DNA from: Dyella_B nitratireducens
Lineage (GTDB): Bacteria > Pseudomonadota > Gammaproteobacteria > Xanthomonadales > Rhodanobacteraceae
Direction of reading: 5' to 3'
NCBI RefSeq assembly: GCF_049532905.1
Contig: NZ_CP064032.1
Coordinates: 1,860,001 to 1,924,000, forward strand
Length of the DNA stretch: 64,000 bases
In this document: positions 19,254 through 27,437 of the stretch, piece after piece
Layout of the letters: every line of letters starts with the position of its first letter
Numbering within the stretch: the stretch's first letter is position 1
The notes under the pieces: generated by a model
What the model saw: the letters and a program-made list of their open reading frames with translations, nothing else
What the model was told of the DNA's origin: nothing
Database searches by the model: none
Position numbers and translations under genes: made by a program

Positions 19254-20126
19254 ATGGTTATCAGTCGAGCAGCGTTTTGCATTTGGTGCATGCTGGCATT
19301 TTTAGCGAGCGGTGTGCTCCACGCGCAGCAAAGTGGCGCAGTCACTTACGTATATACCGACCCCCAAGGCACTCCGTTGGCGGAAGCGGATGCCAATGGC
19401 AACATTACCGCCACGTATGACTACACCCCATACGGAACGACGGCGTTGGGTACGCCACCGAAAGGGCCAGGATACACGGGGCACGTCAATGACCCGGAAA
19501 CGAATCTGGTCTATATGCAGCATCGCTATTACGACCCCGTTACCGGCCATTTCCTGAGTGTAGATCCGATCGCGACGGTGCCGGGAAATGCGTTCAGCTT
19601 CAATCGGTACGACTACGTCAACAACAACCCGATCAATCACACCGATCCGGACGGACGCTGTGCTGATGGCGTCACTTGCGATCAGATGGTGCAGTCCTAT
19701 GGAAAGTGGGCCGCTGCTAATCCGGCAGAAGCCGACAAGATTGGTCGTGACGTTGGGGTGCCTGGCGTTACGGCGATGCTGATAGCGTCGGGTGCAGGCG
19801 AGGTGGTCGCTGTGGTGAGGACTGCCATCACTATCAACAAGGCTTTGCAGGACTCTTCTTCCTCAGCGCCAAAGCTAACTGACGGACAGGCGAAGAATCT
19901 GGCCAGATTCGAAAAGAAGTTTTCAGCGAACAATAGAAATGTTCAGGTATCCAATGGCAAAGATGGAACAATAATCATGAAAAATGAAGTTCCAGGAAAG
20001 GTTCCTGGATCGAAAGCAGTTTACGAAAAGAGCGTAGATAGCTCCGGTAAGACTACGTCGGCGACCAAAACCACGTATGATCCAAAGGGTGAGGTCGTTC
20101 ATGTAAAGGATAAGCTCAGCCAATGA
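19254..20126 (+). CDS. Short secreted Rhs-core protein with variable C-terminal toxin candidate
   Basis: A 290-aa protein. Residues 1-25 form a signal peptide ending LHAQQ. Residues 30-135 match the RHS-repeat-associated core: DPQGTPLAEAD, YDYTPYG, GYTGHVNDPETNLVYMQHRYYDP, FLSVDP and NRYDYVNNNP, closing with the DPDGR boundary. After this the sequence is lower in GC and unrelated to the core, as expected for a swappable C-terminal domain; its last 80 residues are Lys-rich with KAVYEKSVDSSGKTT. I do not recognise the catalytic type. Full Rhs proteins are over 1000 aa, so this is a mini or tip form, common in Xanthomonadales. The next gene overlaps by ATGA and fits an immunity gene. Confidence 0.82.
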   Translation: MVISRAAFCIWCMLAFLASGVLHAQQSGAVTYVYTDPQGTPLAEADANGNITATYDYTPYGTTALGTPPKGPGYTGHVNDPETNLVYMQHRYYDPVTGHFLSVDPIATVPGNAFSFNRYDYVNNNPINHTDPDGRCADGVTCDQMVQSYGKWAAANPAEADKIGRDVGVPGVTAMLIASGAGEVVAVVRTAITINKALQDSSSSAPKLTDGQAKNLARFEKKFSANNRNVQVSNGKDGTIIMKNEVPGKVPGSKAVYEKSVDSSGKTTSATKTTYDPKGEVVHVKDKLSQ

Positions 20127-20443
20127 CTGCTTCGAAATTTTCGATTGAAACACTGCGCTCGCTCGTTTCTGCAGCCACGGTGTCCGGAAAGGATTTCGTG
20201 CTTAATCGTTCGGCGGTGATAGAAGTTCTTCAAGCATTTATCGCAGAAGCTGTAAGCAGCCAAAACGTTGCTGAGTGGGCTGATTTTTTCGACGTCAATG
20301 AGGATGTCGAACTTGAATCTGATGCGCTCCTACCAGACGTATTGTTCGAACTATCTTCCCCCGAAATCAATGGTGAGCTTGATGTGGACCGTGCAAGAAA
20401 GCTAGTTTTGATTCTCTCGAATACGAATGGAACAGACTCTTAG
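20123..20443 (+). CDS. Putative immunity protein for the adjacent Rhs toxin candidate
   Basis: A 106-aa acidic protein with no recognised motif: many Asp/Glu (DFFDVNEDVELES, INGELDVDRAR) and predicted helices. Assignment rests on size, acidity, AT-richer codon use like the toxin C-terminus, and the four-base overlap with the toxin gene, the standard layout of polymorphic toxin-immunity pairs. The toxin tail is basic, so charge complementarity is plausible. It could instead be an unrelated small cytoplasmic protein. Confidence 0.65.
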   Translation: MTASKFSIETLRSLVSAATVSGKDFVLNRSAVIEVLQAFIAEAVSSQNVAEWADFFDVNEDVELESDALLPDVLFELSSPEINGELDVDRARKLVLILSNTNGTDS

Positions 20444-20447
20444 AAAG

Positions 20448-20644
20448 AGACGATAGCGATACGGTGTATTTTTCTTCAGTTCAGCGGGCTTGACTTGCAC
20501 TCGAAAATGCAACGCTTGGCGGACATGCCGGATAATTGCTGGTGGAATATCGCCCATGGTTGGAAAGTAACCGAGGCGCTGAAAGCTCTTTAGCAATACT
20601 GCCAGGGATAAGCGATGGTCAGGCTGACGTGCGCAGAGGATCAT
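20448..20644 (-). pseudogene. Remnant of a Tn3-family transposase (TnpA N-terminal region)
   Basis: On the minus strand bases 20644 to about 20460 encode RQPDHRLSLAVLLKSFQRLG then YFP and DIPPAIIRHV, which closely follows the N-terminal region of Tn3-family TnpA (pattern RxxxxRLGFAVLLKxFQxxGxFP...VPxxVxxxV). Only some 60-70 residues remain and nothing else of the transposase is present downstream. The frame continues a few residues upstream of the ATG, as expected for a fragment. It overlaps the start of the plus-strand gene at 20615. It marks past mobile-element activity beside the toxin pair. Confidence 0.55.
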
Positions 20645-20998
20645 AAAACGTATGCAGGATTAGAAAAGGCTCTGACAAAGGCGGTCAACGCGGTGGCCAG
20701 TTTCGGAAAGACTGCGGATATATCGTTTAAGAGTCGGGGCACGGTCTATTCATTTTCTATTTCGGGTACTTCGGTTGCCCAGAACTTGGCAGGGCGCATA
20801 ATAAGCGTCGAGCCCTCTGAGTCTGGAGCTATGTATACAAACGCAATACGACCCATGTTGAACAGCTTGGCTTACAGTCTGGGCGCACGGTCGTTGGAGA
20901 TGTTGAGAGGACGCAGGAGGTTGATTTTTTACACGAAGGGATTCATCGAAGTCGTGAGGAGCGGAGCGCTCTCGGATGGCGCGGGTTGTTACAGATGA
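20615..20998 (+). CDS. Hypothetical protein in the Rhs island
   Basis: A possible 127-aa protein with no recognised domain. It has an AGGGA site 6 bases before ATG 20615, and its stop overlaps a downstream ATG as ATGA, which suggests coupling and supports reality. However the 5' end lies across a transposase remnant on the other strand, so it may be a truncated or chimeric gene. Low-GC codon use matches the immunity gene. It could be a second, orphan immunity protein; this is speculation. Confidence 0.4.
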   Translation: MVRLTCAEDHKTYAGLEKALTKAVNAVASFGKTADISFKSRGTVYSFSISGTSVAQNLAGRIISVEPSESGAMYTNAIRPMLNSLAYSLGARSLEMLRGRRRLIFYTKGFIEVVRSGALSDGAGCYR

Positions 20999-21627
20999 GC
21001 GCCGATCAAGATGCTCATCAAGACGCTTATAACGATGCAACAAGTTCCCTTTTTGGGGCCAAGCCAATGACTGTTATGGCAATGATCCTGGCTGTTGCTA
21101 GCGCTTCGTGCTTCGATAATAACATCTATTCGATTAGTGATCTCACCTGCCCGATACGGTATGTAGATAAGGAACAAGGTTACTTTCTTGGCATAGAAAA
21201 AAATAACGCCATCATAGGCACCGCACTCCACGCCATAAAAAACCCCGCCAATGATGTGCCGCAGGTCGATGGACCAATTGAAAATTGTTCGTCCCGCACA
21301 TTCAAATGCCGATCTATCGGCGGTGACTTGGTATTTGTTATCCCAACGGGCGCGAGCCATTCTGCAGAATATACAGAAGGGCCAAGAATATCCGTTCAGC
21401 GACTTGCGAATGGCGGATGGCGCGGCTCTGCAATGTGTTCAATGGCCACCAACACAGGTTGCTCACCCCATGTTGACGTGAACAAGCTCATTGAGGCTTA
21501 TCAATATGACGTAAGTCCAGCGGGTGTTGTCACATCGGTAAAAATTCAGAATTGGAATGATGCCGGGAAGCTATTGAGCGCCTATAACTTGGTTCTCGTG
21601 AGTAAGATTGGGCTCAAGTTGAATTGA
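20995..21627 (+). CDS. Hypothetical protein, possibly exported
   Basis: A 210-aa protein with no recognised family. ATG 20995 overlaps the previous stop; an alternative start at 21067 gives MTVMAMILAVASASC, a short hydrophobic leader that ends in a lipobox-like Cys, so the mature protein may be a lipoprotein. Several Cys residues (CPIR, NCSSRTFKC, MCSMATNTGC) would fit disulfides in a periplasmic domain. AT-rich composition groups it with the acquired island. It could belong to the toxin-immunity cassette or be cargo. Confidence 0.55.
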   Translation: MSADQDAHQDAYNDATSSLFGAKPMTVMAMILAVASASCFDNNIYSISDLTCPIRYVDKEQGYFLGIEKNNAIIGTALHAIKNPANDVPQVDGPIENCSSRTFKCRSIGGDLVFVIPTGASHSAEYTEGPRISVQRLANGGWRGSAMCSMATNTGCSPHVDVNKLIEAYQYDVSPAGVVTSVKIQNWNDAGKLLSAYNLVLVSKIGLKLN

Positions 21628-21660
21628 TCCAAACCCATGTATGTTGATTTTCATGTAAGG

Positions 21661-21745
21661 CCGAAATCCAGTTTAAATACATAGTGCGAAGCACTCTTAA
21701 CCTTTTTATGTTGAGTGCTTCGCACGGTATATTTGTACTGGATGA
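21661..21745 (+). repeat. Truncated copy of a palindromic intergenic element
   Basis: Inner arms GTGCGAAGCAC (21684-21694) and GTGCTTCGCAC (21715-21725) with a T-rich loop containing TTTTTATGTTGA are the same as the inner hairpin at 49693-49735. The outer arms (AATCCAG.../...CTGGAT) have lost the CCGGCGAAGGCCGG half-palindromes present in the intact copy. Confidence 0.7.
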
Positions 21746-21758
21746 TTCGCTTCGCTCA

Positions 21759-21891
21759 CCCCTACGGGGCCGTCCTTCGGACGTTCTCCGCGCTTTGCGC
21801 TCCGTCCGGCGTTCGCCGGAGTAAGTATCCACCGGCAAAGCCGGTGGCTTTAAGCGATTGCGGGCCCCTCAAAGGGGCCTTTTCGCAATCG
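21759..21891 (+). repeat. Chain of seven small hairpins in tandem
   Basis: Consecutive perfect or near-perfect stems with 2-5 base loops: CCCC-TAC-GGGG (21759-21769), CGTCC-TTC-GGACG (21771-21783), GCGC-TTT-GCGC (21790-21800), TCCGGCG-TT-CGCCGGA (21805-21820), CCACCGGC-AAA-GCCGGTGG (21829-21847), GGCCCC-TCAAA-GGGGCC (21863-21879), the last nested inside CGATTGCG/CGCAATCG (21855-21891). No gene is supported here. Its function is unknown; it directly follows the repeat at 21661-21745 and may be one composite element. Confidence 0.75.
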
Positions 21892-22023
21892 AAAATCAAG
21901 AGCCGCTGCTCGGCCAGTCTTGCTTTCTTCTCAACTCATTCAAGAGCAAAAAAAACCGAGGTCTTCCTTACTTGGGAAGCTGTTCGAAGAAATACTCCTG
22001 TAAATGTCAAACTGGTCCAGCCA

Positions 22024-22050
22024 CCCCGGCAATGCCGGGGTTTCTTGTTT
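22024..22050 (+). terminator. Rho-independent terminator after the Rhs island
   Basis: Stem CCCCGGC-AAT-GCCGGGG followed by TTTCTTGTTT on the plus strand. It would stop transcripts coming from the plus-strand arm and island before they run into the convergent methyltransferase gene. Confidence 0.75.
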
Positions 22051-22099
22051 CACAATGACGAGCGGGAGTTCCCGGCGGCTGAAACACCTTCTTCTCGGC

Positions 22100-23065
22100 T
22101 TAAGCCAGTGCCACCGGGGCCAAAACCCGCTCCGACCTGGCACAAACAATCCACGCTTCCGTCGTCGCCAACACTTCATCCGTCTTGTCGCCAAACCGTG
22201 CGTCCACGGTCAATCGGCGATCACGCAGCAGTTGCAGCGATGAAACGTCAATCGTCGGCTCAGCCGCAAGAACGGTATGACGGGCCGATTCGAACAACGC
22301 CAGAAAATCATCATGGCGCAACCGATTCATATACATGTAGCGGTTTCCCGCATAGCGATCCCACTGTGCATCGGAATACTGCAGAAAATTGATGGGCGAT
22401 ATCCGCGCGTCCGAGTGTGAAAAGTGATCGGAGTAGTCCACGCGATGAACGAACAAGCCCGTGCTGCTGATGATGCGATTGCCCTCGGCAAGAATGGCAA
22501 GCAACACGTCGCGAGGAATGTGCTCGAAGACGTTGAAGGATGTATGAAAATCGATCGCGGCGGCGTCAAGACCGGTCTGCGCGGCATCGCCGGGCGCCAT
22601 ATAGACGATATGGCAAAGATCGAGCAGGTTTTGCAGATCCAGATCGTCCTGGCGCCGCAAATCGAGCAATGTTTCGAATCGTTTTCGAACCAGCAGCGGA
22701 CCGAACAAGGCCCGCACGTCGTCAGCATGATCATCGATGTACTGCAGGCACTCTCTGGTCAGCTCATCCTTCAGATAAGGGTTCAGATCCATGGTGATGA
22801 CACGCTTGGCACCCATCAGCCAATAGGCCAGCGGCGTCATGGGAACACGCCCCGTCCCTACCTCGAGAAATATTTTATTGAACGGGTCACGGCCCAGTTT
22901 TTCGATCTGGCGCCAGGTTTCGATCCCTGCCCTCAGCCGCGCCACCGGATTGATATGGCGCAGTCCGCCAAAATGGCGTTGGAGCCAATAGTAAGTGGCG
23001 TAGGACGACTCCGGCGGCAGTCGGGAAACCGCGTTCTGCAGTGTCGCTTTGGCCTTCCAATGCAT
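22100..23065 (-). CDS. SAM-dependent methyltransferase
   Basis: A 321-aa class I methyltransferase-like protein with the SAM-binding LEVGTGRVPMTP loop, an acidic strand end (ITMDLNPYL) and SFNVFEHIP in the position of the motif IV/post-I region. ATG 23065 (MHWKAK) is chosen; the longer open frame has Arg-rich non-homologous sequence. It ends the minus-strand exopolysaccharide operon, 25 bases after the flippase. Likely modifies a sugar or the lipid-linked repeat unit, but the target is not readable from sequence. Confidence 0.8.
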   Translation of the reverse strand: MHWKAKATLQNAVSRLPPESSYATYYWLQRHFGGLRHINPVARLRAGIETWRQIEKLGRDPFNKIFLEVGTGRVPMTPLAYWLMGAKRVITMDLNPYLKDELTRECLQYIDDHADDVRALFGPLLVRKRFETLLDLRRQDDLDLQNLLDLCHIVYMAPGDAAQTGLDAAAIDFHTSFNVFEHIPRDVLLAILAEGNRIISSTGLFVHRVDYSDHFSHSDARISPINFLQYSDAQWDRYAGNRYMYMNRLRHDDFLALFESARHTVLAAEPTIDVSSLQLLRDRRLTVDARFGDKTDEVLATTEAWIVCARSERVLAPVALA

Positions 23066-23091
23066 GACAGGACTCCCGTGTCTGGAATCGA

Positions 23092-24639
23092 CTAGGAAGA
23101 TGCCTTGGCCGCCGGTCCGTGCAGGCTGGTCAAACCGCGCATCAGCGTGCGGCCGGGCGGACCAAGGCGGTCGGTGATCATCGTCATCACTTGATAGTCT
23201 TCTTCGTTCCAATAACCCACCACAAAACTTGCCGGCACGAAAATTCCCACGAATACCAGGCCGCCGACGATGAAGCCAAAGCGGCTGGGAATGACCGCCA
23301 CACTCAGCCACGCCATGGCCGTCGCCACCAACGCGGCGGCAAACAGCCGCGCCATCGGCATCAGCGGCAAGCTGCCGCGGGTGGTTTTGCGCAAATAGAA
23401 AATGGCCAGGCTCAGCTCCGCGAAGCGGGTACCTGCATACGTGATCATGGCTCCGACCAGCCCGAAGAACGGCACCAAGGCGACGCCGAACACGGCGTTG
23501 ACGGTCAAGGCGAGCACCGAGATGCGCACACGGTCGTCCTGGCGATCGACCACAATCTGGAAGGCGCCGATGCTGTTGCTGACCAAGAGCAGTCCGGCGA
23601 GCACGAGCATGGCCTCAATCGTCGGAATCGCACCGACGTAACGGTTGCCATACATCAAGGTGACGATTTCGGGCGTGGTGACCAGGCCGACACCCGCGAT
23701 CACCAGGCCAGCTGCCCAGTAAAACCGCGCCGCTTCCGTAAGCAGGCGCGCAGCCTGCGCGCTGCCGTTCTTGCCGAACGACTTGGCCATGTAAGGCAGC
23801 AACGTGGTGGTCAAGCCTACCGACAACAATTCGACGGCGCCACGCGTCAGGGTTGAGGCGATCGCGAAGAAGCCGACCGCCGTCGACGTCGCGTAGGTGT
23901 TGAGCAGGAATACTTCGATCGTGCTCGACCGCAGCGAAATCAGCAATACCAGTGCAGCGGTCAGGCGGAGGTGCCGCGAAAGCCGTTTGCCGACGTCATC
24001 CGGAATCGGCCCGGCGGAAAACGGACGGCAATACCGGTGAAAGGCGAGCCGGTTGATCAGGTTCAACATCAGGCACGCCACCGCGAACAGCGCAAAGAAG
24101 GCCACCAGGCCGGCGTGCACCATGGTCGCCGCGCTGATCAGCCCGACGTTGATGACACCGGAAAGCACCGTTGCCAACGATACCGGCTCGAAGCGCTCCT
24201 GCCCTTTCTCTATCGCTACGAGCATGGCGTAGTTCGCTTTGGAAACCACGGCGACGATCACCAGTCCGCTGATCGGCCATAGCGATTGCCGCCATTCGAC
24301 CGGGCGGATGATCAGCGTCGCAAGAACAAACAGCAGCACGACGACAGCCGAACTCACGTTCTGGTAGCGGCTCAACCGATAGGCGATATGCGACGCCAGA
24401 TCGGGCCGGCCTGCCCCATCCGCTTCGGCGATGAACTTCGTCGATGACGTCGTCAGCGCATGATTGCTGCAAGTCATCAGCCAACTGCACAGCCACACGG
24501 TAAAAGCGTAGCGGCCGAAATCCGCCGGGCCCAGCGTGCGCGCGATCCAGATGCTGACGACCAGACCCAATGCGTACTCGACATACGTGGAAACGGATAC
24601 CAGGGTGACGCTTCGCAATACCGCCAGGCGTTGCTTCAT
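23092..24639 (-). CDS. Oligosaccharide flippase (Wzx/MVF-like)
   Basis: A 515-aa polytopic membrane protein with about 12-14 hydrophobic helices, starting TLVSVSTYVEYALGLVVSIWIARTLGP, which is characteristic of Wzx-type lipopolysaccharide repeat-unit exporters; FGRYAF and GNRYVGA are also typical. It should flip the undecaprenyl-linked unit to the periplasm. ATG 24639 overlaps the upstream gene stop (ATGA). Together with the polymerase-like protein of the opposite arm and Wzz/Wza-like proteins this indicates a Wzx/Wzy-dependent pathway. Confidence 0.88.
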   Translation of the reverse strand: MKQRLAVLRSVTLVSVSTYVEYALGLVVSIWIARTLGPADFGRYAFTVWLCSWLMTCSNHALTTSSTKFIAEADGAGRPDLASHIAYRLSRYQNVSSAVVVLLFVLATLIIRPVEWRQSLWPISGLVIVAVVSKANYAMLVAIEKGQERFEPVSLATVLSGVINVGLISAATMVHAGLVAFFALFAVACLMLNLINRLAFHRYCRPFSAGPIPDDVGKRLSRHLRLTAALVLLISLRSSTIEVFLLNTYATSTAVGFFAIASTLTRGAVELLSVGLTTTLLPYMAKSFGKNGSAQAARLLTEAARFYWAAGLVIAGVGLVTTPEIVTLMYGNRYVGAIPTIEAMLVLAGLLLVSNSIGAFQIVVDRQDDRVRISVLALTVNAVFGVALVPFFGLVGAMITYAGTRFAELSLAIFYLRKTTRGSLPLMPMARLFAAALVATAMAWLSVAVIPSRFGFIVGGLVFVGIFVPASFVVGYWNEEDYQVMTMITDRLGPPGRTLMRGLTSLHGPAAKASS

Positions 24640-26432
24640 GGCGTCACCCTTGTGGCCGCTGCAGCCGGCGCTGCCGCGGCGCCGCTGCCAGGCGGCTGGC
24701 GGATCAACCACGCGACGACACCGCTGCCGCGATTGTTCCAATTGAATCGCCGCAAGGGATCGGCGGATTTTGCGCAATCGATGTTGTAGGAAGACGTCAG
24801 CGCGTCGAGCCGATGCTTCAATGCGGCGCTTTGTTGCGGATCCTTCTCGAAGTAGTAGGCCGCGGCCACCGGCAAGGCGATCTCGACCGTATGCGCATCG
24901 CTATACCAGCCGTCCGAATCCTCGATGTGCGAAAGCGCTTTCGTGTCGGCATGCGACGACGACCAGTACCACGCAATCTGGCCATCCGGACCCGAACAGG
25001 GATTGCGCCAGTCGTGTTCATAATGCAGCAGATCCGGCTTGATCCAGCCGTATTGCTCCAGGTAACGGCCAAACGCGGTGATCATGGCGGGAATGCGGGG
25101 ATCGCCGGTCACCAGCCACGCGTGCCATAGGCCATCGACGATGTTTTCCGTCATCCATGGCGAGGTACCGCGAACGTCCTTCGACGGATCCCATGAGTCG
25201 TCTTCGTGAAGCCTCCAGCTGTTGCGCCAGGAGCCGTCGTTGCCCAGGCCATCCGGGTTGTCGCGCTGATGGTCGTATAGCCATCCGATGCGATCATTGA
25301 CGCGTTCCAGATAGCGGCGATCGCCCGTCAATTCGTAGGCGCTGACGGTTTCCAGCAAACCCAGGCCCGTCATGCGCTCGGTGAAATGCTGCGACGGACT
25401 GGTATAAGGACCTGGCCGGTTACCCCAGCCACCGTTCTCCCACAGCGTCATCATCTTGTCGATCGTAACCAGATCGTGCTCGCTGTCATCACCGGTAAGC
25501 GCCAGCGCAAGCAAGATCGGCTCGACATAGACGTATTTCACGTCGCACGGCTTGTCGTTGTACGTCCACCCACCGGCGCAAAAGGGGCTCATGGCCAGGC
25601 CATCGCGGCGGATGTACTTCATATAAAAGTGATAACTGAGGTCGGCCGCTTGCAGGTAATCGAAACGGCCGGTGCGGATGTATGCCTTGAACAGCGTGGA
25701 AGGCCGGTCGAACAGCCATGCCGTCGGGTCGTTCACCGGCAACGGCTTGGCCCATTGAAACTGCGTTGCGACGTAATTGGCATACGCCTCATTCGGCGGC
25801 GCCGGAAACTGCGGGCCGGCAACCAGCGAGTTGCATAGCCACACCGGACTGAGCGTGGCCAAGGCGGCGGCCACCTTCAAACCCTGCACGTCGGGAACCA
25901 GCCCATTGGCGTAAGGCCATCCAGGCAGATCCCGCTGCCGCGGCTTGCCGATCGAGAAATAGAACGTCTGGGTGTCGCCGGCAAGATGCACATGAAATTG
26001 AGCACGAGCCGCGCGCACGCTGCCGTCCTTGGCGTACCACAGCAAGGTCGTATGGACGGCGGCGGGTACTTCCGCACCGCTTTCATCCAGGATGCGCAAC
26101 AGGCGCGTATCGCGTAACGCACCAGGCGAAAACGGAATGCCGACGGACACCAGCACGTCGACGTCTCTGCCGGCGTTACGATGCACGACGATGCGCTGAT
26201 CGGGTGTGGTGTCCGCAGGCACTGCTTCGCGCGCTGATGTACTGGGCGGAGCCGCTACGGTGTGGCGCGCAGGCGCGCAGACCGATGTGCCACTTGCCAG
26301 CATGACCGCCACGCCTACCAGAACCATGGCAACACAGCGGCAAACCGGTGCGAGCATCATTCCCCGCGCAATTCGGGCAAAACCGGACGTGGTGAACCAG
26401 GGCACCATCCGCATCGGCAAAATGGCATCCAT
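24636..26432 (-). CDS. Secreted candidate polysaccharide lyase/hydrolase (alpha/alpha-barrel)
   Basis: A 598-aa protein with a basic N terminus and hydrophobic signal segment (about residues 25-50), then a beta-rich domain (VLVSVGIPFSPGAL..., similar in style to the N-terminal sandwich of exo-rhamnogalacturonan-lyase-like proteins) and a long helical domain with repeated aromatic/acidic patterns such as YLERVNDRIGWLYDH, SPWMTENIVDGLWHAWL and YWSSSHAD. I infer an alpha/alpha-toroid glycan-cleaving enzyme in the periplasm, which in EPS operons trims chains or clears misplaced polymer. The exact family is not certain. The C-terminus is Ala-rich. TGA of galE directly abuts its ATG. Confidence 0.6.
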   Translation of the reverse strand: MDAILPMRMVPWFTTSGFARIARGMMLAPVCRCVAMVLVGVAVMLASGTSVCAPARHTVAAPPSTSAREAVPADTTPDQRIVVHRNAGRDVDVLVSVGIPFSPGALRDTRLLRILDESGAEVPAAVHTTLLWYAKDGSVRAARAQFHVHLAGDTQTFYFSIGKPRQRDLPGWPYANGLVPDVQGLKVAAALATLSPVWLCNSLVAGPQFPAPPNEAYANYVATQFQWAKPLPVNDPTAWLFDRPSTLFKAYIRTGRFDYLQAADLSYHFYMKYIRRDGLAMSPFCAGGWTYNDKPCDVKYVYVEPILLALALTGDDSEHDLVTIDKMMTLWENGGWGNRPGPYTSPSQHFTERMTGLGLLETVSAYELTGDRRYLERVNDRIGWLYDHQRDNPDGLGNDGSWRNSWRLHEDDSWDPSKDVRGTSPWMTENIVDGLWHAWLVTGDPRIPAMITAFGRYLEQYGWIKPDLLHYEHDWRNPCSGPDGQIAWYWSSSHADTKALSHIEDSDGWYSDAHTVEIALPVAAAYYFEKDPQQSAALKHRLDALTSSYNIDCAKSADPLRRFNWNNRGSGVVAWLIRQPPGSGAAAAPAAAATRVTP

Positions 26433-27437
26433 TCAAGCCACCGATGAAAGCGGTGAACGTCGGTACAGAAGCTGCTGTTCCCAGCGCAATGCGGTAGCGA
26501 CGATGAAATCCAGATCGTCGTAGCGCGGCTGCCAGTCCATCACGTGTTTAAGCCGGTTGCTGCAGGCGATCAGCATGGGTATGTCGCCCGGGCGGCGCGG
26601 CAGTTCGATCACGTTGAGCGGCTTGCCCCCTACCCTGGCGACGGCGTTGATGACCTCGCGCACGCTGTAGCCATGGCCGTAACCGCAATTCAGCGTCAGC
26701 GACGGGCCGCCGCCACGCAAATGGTCGAGTGCGCCCAGATGCGCCGCGGCCAGGTCGTCGACGTGGATGTAGTCGCGAATACCGGTGCCGTCCGGCGTGT
26801 CATAGTCGGTGCCGAAAATCGACAGGCTGTCGCGAATCCCGACGGCGTGCTCGCAGCACACCTTGATCAGCAGTGTCGCATTGGGCGTGGAATGGCCGAT
26901 GCGGCCCGCCGGGTCGCAGCCGGCGACGTTGAAGTAGCGAAGTATCACATGCCGCATCGCGCCAGCGGCGCTGTGATCGCGCAACATGGTTTCGGACATC
27001 AGCTTGGATGTCCCGTACGGGTTGATCGGCCGGGTCGGCGTGTCTTCATCGGCGATGCCGTTGTCCGTCATGCCGTAGACCGCCGCCGTCGATGAAAAGA
27101 TGAATTTATCGATACCCGCATCCGCGCAACACGCCAGCAGGTTGCGCGTATTGCAGGTGTTGTTGCCGTAATACTTGAGCGGGTCGCATACGGATTCGGG
27201 CACGACGGTATGCGCGGCAAAGTGCAGTACCGCATCGAAGCGGTGCGCCGCCATGACATGGCTCACCAAGCCCGGATCACCGACATTGCCGATCACCAGT
27301 TCGGCACCGCGCACGGCTTCGCGAAAGCCAGTGCTCAGGTTGTCGATCACGACCACGCGCTCGCCACGCGCCACCAATTGCTGGACGACATGACTGCCGA
27401 TGTAGCCGGCGCCACCGGTAACCAGGACTGTATTCAT
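26433..27437 (-). CDS. galE: UDP-glucose 4-epimerase
   Basis: A 334-aa extended short-chain dehydrogenase. The NAD-binding TGGAGYIGSH is at residues 7-16; the catalytic YxxxK reads YGTSK with SSTAAVYG before it, and GTGIRDYIHVDDLA is the diagnostic GalE segment. It interconverts UDP-glucose and UDP-galactose (or the N-acetyl forms), supplying a donor for the glycosyltransferases. ATG 27437 overlaps the stop of the upstream hydrolase gene. The length is normal for GalE. Confidence 0.92.
   Translation of the reverse strand: MNTVLVTGGAGYIGSHVVQQLVARGERVVVIDNLSTGFREAVRGAELVIGNVGDPGLVSHVMAAHRFDAVLHFAAHTVVPESVCDPLKYYGNNTCNTRNLLACCADAGIDKFIFSSTAAVYGMTDNGIADEDTPTRPINPYGTSKLMSETMLRDHSAAGAMRHVILRYFNVAGCDPAGRIGHSTPNATLLIKVCCEHAVGIRDSLSIFGTDYDTPDGTGIRDYIHVDDLAAAHLGALDHLRGGGPSLTLNCGYGHGYSVREVINAVARVGGKPLNVIELPRRPGDIPMLIACSNRLKHVMDWQPRYDDLDFIVATALRWEQQLLYRRSPLSSVA

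Noticed and set aside
21715..22392. 225-codon plus-strand frame
   Set aside because: It translates the hairpin chain and the antisense of the methyltransferase gene; not a gene.
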